Origin: an uncultured Bacteroidales bacterium
GTDB taxonomy: Bacteria; Bacteroidota; Bacteroidia; Bacteroidales; UBA4417
Length of the DNA stretch: 50,549 nt
Assembly: GCA_903864265.1 (NCBI GenBank)
Contig: CAIPFN010000124.1
Coordinates: forward strand, 1-50,549
Direction of reading: 5' to 3'
Shown piece after piece: positions 41,561 through 50,549 of this stretch (positions are counted from its first letter, which is position 1; the number at the start of each line of letters is the position of its first letter). Made by a program: the position numbers and the translations under genes. The notes under the pieces were generated by a model. That model was not told the origin of the DNA. It searched no databases and was given only the letters and a program-made list of their open reading frames with translations.

Positions 41561-43978
41561 CTAACGACCTGCTTTCCTTATTTTATCTACTTCTGCTCTG
41601 GCCGCATCACTAATTCCTTCCCCTATTTTATCAATCAGTATTTTATATCTGTCCTGTCCATAAAAATATTTCAGATTTTCGGAAGCCGCCGTGCGGATCT
41701 TGTAATTCCAATGTGTCAGACCCTCTACCATGTTTTTAAGAATATCTTCATCCAGGATGTTCAGCCGCTTCAAAGCATTGAAAGCGTTGATACGGGTTTC
41801 GAAATCATAACTCGCACCGGTATAGCTCTTCAGCTCAGCCAGGTTTTTCAGCTTGCCGTTGCCGATGGCAATTTCGAGCCATTTTATACGGATATTCTTA
41901 CCTCTCCATCCCACCTCATCTTTGGTTATATTCAGGTAGATGGTGCTCCGTTCGGGAAATGTACTGCAGAGATTGGCCATGGCAAGTTCCACATTCAGAT
42001 ACGACGAATCGCTGAGCAACTTTTCATAGGCCTGCCGGATCGAAGCAGGCACTTTCGTCACATTTTGCACTACTGCCAGCCTCACTTTATCGTCGGGATC
42101 GCTTATCGCCCGGAGAATCAGTTGCCGCGCATCCTCATCATTACCAGCCGAAAGCTGGCTTACAATTTCGCCCCTGGTGAGCTGAAATGTTTCTTGATTG
42201 TAGCATTTAATCAGGTCCTGCTCTTTCTGCACCAGGGGGATGTCGCGCAACTCCAGAAGGGCATCGTAGCGATCAATCATATTAGCTGCCATTAGCGCCT
42301 GTGCCACAAGTTCGTCGAACGAACGGGCAAATGCCGCTTTCTTGATGACTTTGCGGTTTGGATCGAAAAGCACAAACGCTATAGCCTTACCTGCCGGATT
42401 TGGTATGATAACTTCTTCATTACGGCCGCCAATCCACTGCTTTTTCTGATCGGAGGTTCCATCCGTATAATGCACCTCGAAATCGATAGGCATCCTGAAC
42501 AAGCCAATTAGCTGGTCCGTTTGCTGCACCTGCTCGATCGAAATCCGGGTTTCCCTTCCATCTTTTGCACCTTTAATCTGTTCATAACTCACTTTGTAGG
42601 ATGGCTCACCTCCCCGGTATATCCACTCTTCAAAAAACCACTCCAGCGATTTTCCGCTTGCTTTGCGGATCGCCGACACAAAATCATTGGTTTCGGCCTG
42701 CTGATAAGGATGCGACTCCAGGTAAAGTTTGATTGCCGCCCTGAATTCTTCGTCACCCAACACATCACGCAGCATGTCGAGCACAAGCGATCCCTTTGGG
42801 TACCAGCGGTTTCGCCCGCCCGAACTATGTCCCACGGCAAAATTGTCACGCGCAGCAGCATCAAAAACATCAAGTAGCTCTTTATTGCGCACATCCTGAT
42901 AATAATCGTTTCCAAATACATGTTGCTCAAATTTTTTAGCCCAGTAAGTGGCGAAACTTTCGGTGATCCATACATCCTTGTTTTTCAGATGCGAGATATA
43001 ATTGCCAAACCACTGATGTGCCAGTTCATGGGCGTTCACGTTCACGTAGTTCCTTCCCAGGAAGCCCCTGGGATCAACCATCAGGTAATCGCCGAAAACG
43101 GTGGAGGTAGTGGTTTCCATGGCACCATACATATAATCGGTCACGGGTGCTTCGCGATACAATTCCCAGGGATAGTCGAGACCCAGTTCCGATTCAAAAT
43201 AGTCAAACATTTCAGGCATATAGCGGTAGGTGGGTTCTACATGGTCTTTCCAGTCAGGATAATACCATAGTTCAAGGGGAAGTCCACGCCTGGTTTGTAG
43301 TGAAAGGAAATCATAATCGCCTATTACCAGGCAGGTAGAAAAAAAAGGATGCTGATGGTTCATCTTATAATACCAGGTCATGGTATGATCGGCATTGGCA
43401 ACTACCTTTTCCCTGACCCCGTTGTTAAATACTTTATAGTGTTCATCCACGGTAACTGCCATATCCACCGTGATGATTCCGGCCATATACGGAAGCCAGT
43501 GATCCGGACGTTGGGCCCAGATCTGCTTCCGCTTCAACTGGTTGGGATCGTTCCATCCGGTGAAATAAAGCCCGTCGGTTGGTTTTACGGTATAATTAAA
43601 CGAAAGGGTATGTACCGATTGCCATGCCAGTTTCACCGGCGGATCAATGATTACGTCGTTTCCTTTAAGCCTGAAAACAGCTGGCTGCTCATCAATTTTA
43701 ATGGTACTTATCCTGAGTTCGGGAACCGAAAAAACAATGGAATCGACAGACTCGTAAAGTACTTTGAATATAAAATCCACATTCCCCGATACCAGGGTGT
43801 CAAAAGGTTTGATATAAAGGGAGGCGGTCATATGCGAGAGTTCAATCTCGCGGTCCTGCATCTGGTACGATGCATCCCAGAGGTAGGAAACGGTTTTGTC
43901 CTGTGCTACAGCCGGGCTGTAAACTCCCGCCAGCAGGCATACACTGAATACAAGGGTCGTGAATGAATGTTTCTTCAT
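41561..43978 (-). CDS. M1 family aminopeptidase with HEAT-like C-terminus
   Basis: YMYGAMETTTSTVFGDYL; zinc motif NVNAHELAHQWFGNYISHLKNKDVWITESFATYWA. Confidence 0.95.
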   Translation of the reverse strand: MKKHSFTTLVFSVCLLAGVYSPAVAQDKTVSYLWDASYQMQDREIELSHMTASLYIKPFDTLVSGNVDFIFKVLYESVDSIVFSVPELRISTIKIDEQPAVFRLKGNDVIIDPPVKLAWQSVHTLSFNYTVKPTDGLYFTGWNDPNQLKRKQIWAQRPDHWLPYMAGIITVDMAVTVDEHYKVFNNGVREKVVANADHTMTWYYKMNHQHPFFSTCLVIGDYDFLSLQTRRGLPLELWYYPDWKDHVEPTYRYMPEMFDYFESELGLDYPWELYREAPVTDYMYGAMETTTSTVFGDYLMVDPRGFLGRNYVNVNAHELAHQWFGNYISHLKNKDVWITESFATYWAKKFEQHVFGNDYYQDVRNKELLDVFDAAARDNFAVGHSSGGRNRWYPKGSLVLDMLRDVLGDEEFRAAIKLYLESHPYQQAETNDFVSAIRKASGKSLEWFFEEWIYRGGEPSYKVSYEQIKGAKDGRETRISIEQVQQTDQLIGLFRMPIDFEVHYTDGTSDQKKQWIGGRNEEVIIPNPAGKAIAFVLFDPNRKVIKKAAFARSFDELVAQALMAANMIDRYDALLELRDIPLVQKEQDLIKCYNQETFQLTRGEIVSQLSAGNDEDARQLILRAISDPDDKVRLAVVQNVTKVPASIRQAYEKLLSDSSYLNVELAMANLCSTFPERSTIYLNITKDEVGWRGKNIRIKWLEIAIGNGKLKNLAELKSYTGASYDFETRINAFNALKRLNILDEDILKNMVEGLTHWNYKIRTAASENLKYFYGQDRYKILIDKIGEGISDAARAEVDKIRKAGR

Positions 43979-44097
43979 AGGTTAGTAGGATATGGCAATC
44001 GGTGCAGATCAGGCAAATGCCTCGTCTTAAGCCGGGGATTTGGTTCAAAATTACGATTATTCCGTTTAGTCTCAGCACACTTGGAAGAACAAGGCGG

Positions 44098-44377
44098 TGG
44101 TTCAGTGTCTGTTCACCCGACGGGTCATTTGCCTTTGATAATAGTTCCATATCTCGATACCCTTTTGGGTACAGTGTCTGTAAACCCTGAGGGCGTCTGC
44201 CTCTGTTAATGGTACCAGATCTTGGTACCCTTTTGGGTACAGTGTCTGTACACCCTGAGGGCGTCTGCCTCTGTTAATGGTACCAGATCTTGGTACCCTT
44301 TTGGGTACAGTGTCTGTACACCCTGAGGGCGTCTGCCTCTGTTAATGGTTCCAGATCTTGGTACCGAAGGGGTGTCT
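44098..44377. repeat. 68-bp tandem repeat array (about 4 units, outermost left copy diverged)
   Basis: agtgtctgt occurs at 44104, 44173, 44241 and 44309; ccctttt at 44160, 44228 and 44296; unit ...gggtacagtgtctgtacaccctgagggcgtctgcctctgttaatggtaccagatcttggtaccctttt... Confidence 0.95.
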
Positions 44378-44646
44378 GACACTTAAAACGCCTCAGAATG
44401 AGGGAATACAGGATCAGATCTTGCTCATCACAAAACTCAAAAAAGTTTAGAATAACGGCCAAAAACCTGTCGGTGCAGGAAGCTGAACCCGATTCGCTAC
44501 AGCGAAATGTGCCTTTTATCGGGTTTTAATGAAATACTGTTGACATGATATGCAGAGCTGTGATATTTGTTTACGATCCGTACAGATCTGCTCTAAGATA
44601 ATTTAATCCACTAAAGGGTTGCCAGCTATGATTCCCCGAAAGGAAT

Positions 44647-46599
44647 CTACCTGTAAATCCTGAGTAACTTCACCCCATGAGCCGGAACAGGGGCAGAATA
44701 TTCCTTGTCGAACCTGCCTTCATCCGATTGGGCCCAGACATTTCTTACGGTATAGGTTCCGCTCAGCTTCAAATCACCCCAGCTCACGGTGACCTGTGCC
44801 GGAAACAACCCCCTGTTAAACAATCCTATAGCCTTGCTGCCATCTTCCAGGTCTTTGGCCCATATTTCGAGACTGCCATTCTGAACCATACGTGACGCCT
44901 GTTTACCCAAAGGATCCTGGTTTATGTCAAGCACCTCATCGTTGGTGAGCAGGCTGTAAGTAAATTCATCGAGTTGAGTCATATCGCAGCCGATCAGCAA
45001 GGGCGAAGCCAGTAAGGACCAAAGCGAAATATGTGTGTATTGCTCATTCGGTGTCAGTCGGGTAGGATGCAATTCCGGACCCCAGCCCACTTTCCCTACT
45101 ACCAGCATATCCGGATCGTTCCAGTGCCCGGGTCCTGCAAATACTTCGTGCCCGGCCTGGCCGAATCCAATAGTTTCCATACTCGTCCAGTCATCGGTAA
45201 TATCGCCGGTTGTACGCCAGCAGTTTCCTCCTGCTTCGGCGCCCCATTCCCATACATCACCCATTCCATACTGGCAAAGGCTGTATACTATATCGCGCTG
45301 GGCTTTGCCAAGTGCGTCCTTCATAACAAGATAGGGCTTTTTAAGCTCGGGCAGGCTGTGATCTTTGGCAATGCGCTCATAGTCGCACCAGTCGTATTTC
45401 AGGTAATCGAAGCCCCATTCAGCAAACCGTTTGGCGTCTTTTTCTTCGTGCTGGTAACAGGCCGTAAAGCCGGCGCAGGTTTTAGGCCCGGGCCCGGAAT
45501 AGATGCCGGTCTTTAATCCCAGCCCATGCACATAATCGGTAAGCACTTTCATATCCGGGAATTTCTTATTTGTATTCATATTGTCATTGGCATCCCTCAC
45601 TTCACCTCCCAGAATTGAATCCTTGCTGTCTGGTTTTACCATCCAGCAATCATCTATATTGATATAACTCCATCCATGATCGGCCAGTCCGCTGTTTACC
45701 ATGGCATCGGCAGCGGCTTTCACCTTTTGCTGATCAACGGCTCCGGCAAAACAATTCCAGCTGTTCCACCCCAGGGGTGGGGTAAGCGCAATCTGATCAC
45801 CGCAGACTAAGGTCAGTTTGCGGCTGATGTTCCCTTTATTGTTGCGGGCGGTGAGCATTACCACACAGGTACCGGCTGTATTTATTTTCCCGTGTATGAT
45901 CCCGGTATGGCTATCAAGCTTTAAGCCTGCTGGCAAGCCGTTCGCCGAAAATGTCATGGGCCGTTCGCCCGTGGCGGCTATACGGAACAGGAAATTATTC
46001 CCTGGTCTTGCACCGTAAATTTTAGGTCCGTTTATACGGGGCGACAACGGTGCCGCTGGAGTCATAATTACACCGGGCTCCATGGGCCTGTCGATGGAAA
46101 TAGGTTGCCTGCCTTTGACAAGGAAATAAGCGTCAGCCCAGTCGGTATGATCATAATTGGGCCCGTCGGCAGTGGTTTCGGTACAAAGTATCAGGGTGTC
46201 AATAGCTGATATATTAATATCAACGGCTGCGCCCGCTCCGCCTGAGCGTAAAACCGCGCTCTGCCAAAGAAGGCCATGATTGCCGTAAATTTTAAAAACA
46301 GCCGATCCGCTTGAAGCTTTTTCCTCATCGTCAATCCCTGCTATGGCATGGAACTTCGCTGAGCCACCCGCCAGTTTCAGGTATAAAACGCTGGAGGCAT
46401 GAGTGCCGAATCCTTTTTTGTAAATTACCCCGTTCAGGCTGATAGGGTTGCCCATGCATGAAACATCGGCTCCTGCCTTGCCCCAGCCCAGGGTGGCTTT
46501 CGAAATATCAAGCGACGAAAGCCAGATGGTATCATACTGCTGAGCTTGTAAATGATTAGTTGCCAGTAATATAATGATAAGTACGATTAGTTTATTCAT
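44647..46599 (-). CDS. GH27 alpha-galactosidase-like enzyme with N-terminal NPCBM-like and Ig-like domains
   Basis: TPPLGWNSWNCFAGAVDQQKVKAAADAMVNSGLADHGWSYINIDDCW; FDYLKYDWCDY; CWRTTGDITDDWTSM; NPCBM-like KKGFGTHASSVLYLKLAGGSAKFHAIAGIDDE. Confidence 0.95.
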   Translation of the reverse strand: MNKLIVLIIILLATNHLQAQQYDTIWLSSLDISKATLGWGKAGADVSCMGNPISLNGVIYKKGFGTHASSVLYLKLAGGSAKFHAIAGIDDEEKASSGSAVFKIYGNHGLLWQSAVLRSGGAGAAVDINISAIDTLILCTETTADGPNYDHTDWADAYFLVKGRQPISIDRPMEPGVIMTPAAPLSPRINGPKIYGARPGNNFLFRIAATGERPMTFSANGLPAGLKLDSHTGIIHGKINTAGTCVVMLTARNNKGNISRKLTLVCGDQIALTPPLGWNSWNCFAGAVDQQKVKAAADAMVNSGLADHGWSYINIDDCWMVKPDSKDSILGGEVRDANDNMNTNKKFPDMKVLTDYVHGLGLKTGIYSGPGPKTCAGFTACYQHEEKDAKRFAEWGFDYLKYDWCDYERIAKDHSLPELKKPYLVMKDALGKAQRDIVYSLCQYGMGDVWEWGAEAGGNCWRTTGDITDDWTSMETIGFGQAGHEVFAGPGHWNDPDMLVVGKVGWGPELHPTRLTPNEQYTHISLWSLLASPLLIGCDMTQLDEFTYSLLTNDEVLDINQDPLGKQASRMVQNGSLEIWAKDLEDGSKAIGLFNRGLFPAQVTVSWGDLKLSGTYTVRNVWAQSDEGRFDKEYSAPVPAHGVKLLRIYR

Positions 46600-46629
46600 C
46601 TTTTAAGAATTTTTGGAATATATAGGAGT

Positions 46630-48069
46630 CTATGCTTTCAGTAAATGTGGATTTTCGGAATGCACTTTAATTATAAGCTCCCCGAAAAGGGTGTTAGCCC
46701 AGGCGAACCAATTCCGGGTATAATCCCCGGGATTATCTTTATTAAACGATTCATGCATAAAGCCTTTGCCTGCATGGGTGGTCTTAAGCATAAACAGGCA
46801 ATTTCTGATTTCTTCGGTATCGGAGCTGGTCATGGCCTGCATGATAATGGTCATAGGCCAGATCTTATCCCTGAGCGTATGTGGACTCCCTATGCCGGAA
46901 GCTGCTTTTCCTTTGAAAAACCAGCAGTGGTCCTCGCTCAGCAGGAATTTTCGGGTATTACGGTAACCGGTATCTCCGGCATCTATGCACCCCAGGTAGG
47001 GGAGGGCAAGCAGGCTGGGAACATTGCTGTCGTCCATCATCAGCCGGTTGCCAAAACCATCTACTTCATAGGAAATAACTTTTCCATATCCCAGGTGATC
47101 CGCTATGGCATACTGCTGCAGGGCCTGTTCTACTTCATCCGCCAGTTTGCGGCATTTGCCGGCCAACGTATGATTCCCGGTGACCTGTTCACAAATTTCA
47201 CTCAGTTGTCGCATCGAGGTTACGGCAAAATAGTTGGATGGCACCAGGAAAGGGAAAGTGGTCGCATCGTCCGAAGGCCTGAAAATGGAGCAGATCAAAC
47301 CTACCGGGCGTTGAGGATTCCCCATGCCATTGCCCGGTACCGTGTCAGTTTGCCAGGCAGTAGTCCTCTTAAATGAATAGGGGCCCGGGTTATCCTTCCG
47401 CTGCTGCACCCTGAAAGTCGCATAGATGAGTTCCATGGCTTCATTCCACTTGCCGTCGAACACCGATGTGTCGCCAGTGCTTTTCCAGAACCCATGGGCA
47501 AGACGAATCGGGTAGCATAAGGAGTCAATTTCCCATTTACGCTCGTGTATTCCGGGTTTCATATCGGTGATATCCGATTTCCACTCGCTCATTTCGTCCC
47601 CATCCAGGAAGGCATTTGCATACGGATCGAGTAATATGCAGCTCACCTGCCTGTTTATAACCCCTGCAATCAACCTGCGCAGGGGCTCATCATCCCTGGT
47701 ATAGGGTAAATATGGCCACACCTGTGCCGATGAATCGCGAAGCCACATGGCATGAATATCACCGGTAATCACAAAAGTATCGGGCCTGCCGCCGGATTCG
47801 GAGTAGGAAACAGTGGTATCCAGGGTATTCGGGAAACAGTTTTCGAACAGCCAGGCCAGTTCGGGGTCGGTAATGTCTTTTTTGATGGTAAGAATGATAG
47901 CTTCAATAGCCCTGCTCACAAAATTTCTTTTACTTAAAACCGGCCGAAGGGTGGTGAAATCAGGTTGAGTGTAAAAGAAAGGAGCAGCAAATAAATTGCT
48001 GTACCGGCTGAAAGTGAGTGCAGCGATTCCGGTTCCCGTGGTTTTGATAAAACTCCGACGTGTTCCCAT
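46630..48069 (-). CDS. GH125 exo-alpha-1,6-mannosidase-like enzyme with Tat-type signal
   Basis: DTFVITGDIHAMWLRDSSAQVWPYLPYTRDDEPLRRLIAGVINRQVSCILLDPYANAF; N-terminus MGTRRSFIKTTGTGIAALTF. Confidence 0.92.
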   Translation of the reverse strand: MGTRRSFIKTTGTGIAALTFSRYSNLFAAPFFYTQPDFTTLRPVLSKRNFVSRAIEAIILTIKKDITDPELAWLFENCFPNTLDTTVSYSESGGRPDTFVITGDIHAMWLRDSSAQVWPYLPYTRDDEPLRRLIAGVINRQVSCILLDPYANAFLDGDEMSEWKSDITDMKPGIHERKWEIDSLCYPIRLAHGFWKSTGDTSVFDGKWNEAMELIYATFRVQQRKDNPGPYSFKRTTAWQTDTVPGNGMGNPQRPVGLICSIFRPSDDATTFPFLVPSNYFAVTSMRQLSEICEQVTGNHTLAGKCRKLADEVEQALQQYAIADHLGYGKVISYEVDGFGNRLMMDDSNVPSLLALPYLGCIDAGDTGYRNTRKFLLSEDHCWFFKGKAASGIGSPHTLRDKIWPMTIIMQAMTSSDTEEIRNCLFMLKTTHAGKGFMHESFNKDNPGDYTRNWFAWANTLFGELIIKVHSENPHLLKA

Positions 48070-48307
48070 AGGACAAATTATGTATTTGGATTTCCGAAAG
48101 TAAAATTAAGTGATTTATAAGATTTTGCAAATGATTTTGATGATTTTATGGTAAATATTGAGCTGCAATTGCTGAGGTTTAAATGTTGAATTTATTGCAT
48201 ATAATTCCAAAATCAATAGATACGTATTTACCTGTTTCTCTAAATAATTTTTTCAACTCTATGTTAATCAGAAATGTAGTTTCATAAATTGCTAACTATT
48301 TTTATTT

Positions 48308-48341
48308 GTTGACAATCAGATCACTTATCGATCTATCTTTG
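48308..48341 (+). promoter_or_regulatory. Candidate Bacteroidetes sigma-A promoter
   Basis: GTTG (48308-48311), 22-nt spacer, exact TATCTTTG (48334-48341) matching TAnnTTTG. Confidence 0.45.
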
Positions 48342-48384
48342 ATTATCTGTTTCCATTAAACCCGGGATTTAAAACAATGCAATA

Positions 48385-48545
48385 TTCACCCCTTACAAAG
48401 TATTGAGAAACAAATGCATGCCACAGATATCTGGGATTTCGCAGATTGGAATCTATCAATTCAGTCAAATAAATAAAAGGCTAAAAATCCGTGTTAATTG
48501 TGAAATATCTGGCAAAATGGCGGATAGAGCTGGAATAGTAATAAA
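48385..48545. repeat. Left copy of a diverged dispersed repeat
   Basis: caaagtattgagaaacaaatgcatg...gatttcgca...aaaaatccgtgttaattgtgaaatatctggcaaaatggcggata; collinear with 50267-50430. Confidence 0.65.
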
Positions 48546-48739
48546 ACTGATTAACTTTTGTCCTGATAATACACTGAACGGTGGATTCTCCTCAATTTTA
48601 ATTCATACATCCGTTTGTTTAACATTAATGAAAGAACATTGGATTATCCTCATTGCTCAATTCAATGGGTTCATCAGTCAAAAAATGGATTTATAAATTT
48701 ATCTTTGTGAATTAAATATACTAGGAACTTTTAATAAGT

Positions 48740-50128
48740 ATGGCCATTAAAGATCAGCACGTTGTAGAAAAACTGGCATTAAAAGAAAAATTAGGATATT
48801 CCCTGGGCGATACTGCCGCCAATATTGCCTGGCGTTCAATTACCACTTTCCTTCTGGTGTTTTATACGGATGTATTCGGAATTTCTGCTGCGGCGGCGGG
48901 CTTGTTATTGCTGGTTGCCCGTATTTCTGACGGAGGCCTTGATATTGTTGTAGGCCTGCTTGCTGATCGTACGCATACCAAAAAAGGGAAGTTCAGGCCC
49001 TGGATATTATATTCGGCTGTCCCTCTCGGCGCCTTAATGGTACTTACCTTTACTACTCCAAACCTGGGCTACACAGGCAGACTGATATACGCCTATATTA
49101 CCTATATATTGATGTTGTTTGCCTATACCGCAAATAATATCCCGTATTCCGCTCTGATGGGTGTTATGACAACTTCCCACAGGGAACGCACTTCACTTTC
49201 TTCATTCCGGTTCGCAGGTGCATATCTGGGCGGGATCATTACACAGGGTTTTTTAATCTACCTGGTCATGTTCTTGGGGAATGGAAACAAAAATCTGGGA
49301 TTCCAGTATTCCATGTACTGCTTCGCATTGATACTGGTCATTTTTTTGCTGATTACATACTTTACCACTCACGAAAGGGTTGCACCATCCCTTAAACAGC
49401 AATCCAGTGTTGGGAACGATCTCAAAGATCTGATTACAAACCGGCCATGGTTAATACTGCTCATAACTGGTTTCCTCTTTGTGACCTATAATTCAATAAA
49501 ACAGGGTATTACCGTCATCTATTTCGATCATTACCTGGGTAATATCTCATTAACAGCATGGTACATGGTGGCATTGTTGGTTGTTTCTATGATGGCAGCA
49601 CTGCTTGCTGCACCCCTGGCCGTACTCTTCGGTAAAAGAAATTTGTTTATCTATGTAATCCTGTTTTCTGGCCTGACCAATGGGGCGTTATATTTTTTTC
49701 ACCCCTCCGATATCAAGGCCATATTCACTTTTGGAATCTTATCGGAATTTGGAGCAGGCATGATGCCTGTATTGTTTTTTGCGATGCTGGGCGATTCTGC
49801 CGACTATTCCGAATGGAAACATAACCGACGTGCAACCGGCTTGTTTTATTCGGCAGGAACTTTCGCTATGAAATTTGGAGGTGGTGTGGCTGGCGCTATT
49901 ATCGGGTTTGTCCTGGCAGCCTACCACTACAATGGTATGAATGCTCATTCCGCTCAGGCTGCCATTCCCGGAATAAAATTACTGATGAGCTGGATTCCCG
50001 TAATTTTTGCAGCCTTGGCTTCCTTGGTATTATTAAAGTATCCTTTGACCCGGGGGAAAATGGATCAGATTGAATCGGATCTCCAAATCAGAAAAAAACA
50101 GGAGTGCTATGAACAGGAGTTGATGTAG
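48740..50128 (+). CDS. GPH-family (glycoside-pentoside-hexuronide:cation symporter) MFS transporter
   Basis: KLGYSLGDTAANIAWRSITTFLLVFYTDVFGISAAAAGLLLLVARISDGGLDIVVGLLADRTHTKKGKFRPWILYSAVPLG. Confidence 0.95.
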   Translation: MAIKDQHVVEKLALKEKLGYSLGDTAANIAWRSITTFLLVFYTDVFGISAAAAGLLLLVARISDGGLDIVVGLLADRTHTKKGKFRPWILYSAVPLGALMVLTFTTPNLGYTGRLIYAYITYILMLFAYTANNIPYSALMGVMTTSHRERTSLSSFRFAGAYLGGIITQGFLIYLVMFLGNGNKNLGFQYSMYCFALILVIFLLITYFTTHERVAPSLKQQSSVGNDLKDLITNRPWLILLITGFLFVTYNSIKQGITVIYFDHYLGNISLTAWYMVALLVVSMMAALLAAPLAVLFGKRNLFIYVILFSGLTNGALYFFHPSDIKAIFTFGILSEFGAGMMPVLFFAMLGDSADYSEWKHNRRATGLFYSAGTFAMKFGGGVAGAIIGFVLAAYHYNGMNAHSAQAAIPGIKLLMSWIPVIFAALASLVLLKYPLTRGKMDQIESDLQIRKKQECYEQELM

Positions 50129-50266
50129 AAACTGCGATAGATTATAGTCAACAGCAATAAGCTATGAAATAAAGGATGTTATTCAATGTGAATGCCATAG
50201 CATTCTATTTTACATTTTACAATGAAATGGCCTCTCATTTACATCATTTTCCGGGTGAACGCTCTC

Positions 50267-50430
50267 CCTATACAAAGTCTCAGAAAACAAATACATGATA
50301 AAGATTTCGCATTTTAAATGATTGGGCTTATTTCAATTCGACCAATTTTATAATAAACCGATCCAATAAAGTTAAAAAATCTGTGTTAATCTGTGATATC
50401 TGTGGCTAAAATGGCGAATAAAGGGATGGT
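50267..50430. repeat. Right copy of the diverged dispersed repeat
   Basis: caaagtctcagaaaacaaatacatg...gatttcgca...aaaaatctgtgttaatctgtgatatctgtggctaaaatggcgaata. Confidence 0.65.
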
Positions 50431-50549
50431 AATCAGGTACCTTGGTTATCATAATTGCATGATTAGCCTTGATGCAGGAAGAGTTGGGTCAGACTGCAGT
50501 TTCACGGGTCCTGATATATTGGCTGGGTGAAATTCCTTTTATTTTCCTG

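Noticed and set aside
48403-48696. 97-aa + strand ORF before the GPH transporter
   Set aside because: Lies within the diverged dispersed repeat; no recognisable protein features.

Overview
The window is a Bacteroidetes (probably Bacteroidales) chromosomal segment; this placement rests on the SusC/SusD pair, the DUF4954 protein, a fused NagB/PIG-L protein and TAnnTTTG-type promoter sites. The left half (1-20.6 kb) holds mostly housekeeping genes: a TlpA-like thioredoxin protein, a DUF1348 protein, fused trehalose-6-P synthase/phosphatase, a DUF4954 left-handed-beta-helix protein, alaS, an M23 peptidase, a MerR regulator, hldD, an alkaline-phosphatase-superfamily protein, a monoacylglycerol-lipase-like hydrolase, glpK and glpD. 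The right half (20.8-50.1 kb) reads as a host-glycan (probably complex N-glycan) utilisation locus: DUF4838/GH163-like, GH20, an anomeric sugar kinase, a sugar nucleotidyltransferase, a FucP-like MFS, NagB fused to a PIG-L deacetylase, GH2, a ROK regulator, SusC/SusD, an M1 peptidase, GH27, Tat-dependent GH125 and a GPH-type transporter. The observations most worth follow-up are: (i) an AP-superfamily protein that appears to have lost nearly every catalytic residue but carries the same C-terminal discoidin-like module as the glycan enzymes; (ii) a family of short-period intergenic repeat arrays (7, 9, 14, 16 and 29 bp), two of which bracket DUF4954; (iii) a 68-bp array whose units encode two overlapping hairpins; (iv) diverged direct repeats flanking the GPH transporter; and (v) a SusCD locus with no visible ECF-sigma/anti-sigma or hybrid two-component regulator but with a ROK regulator and inverted repeats. 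No CRISPR array, rRNA, convincing tRNA, transposase or phage module was seen. All family assignments come from motif recognition by eye; no database search was run.
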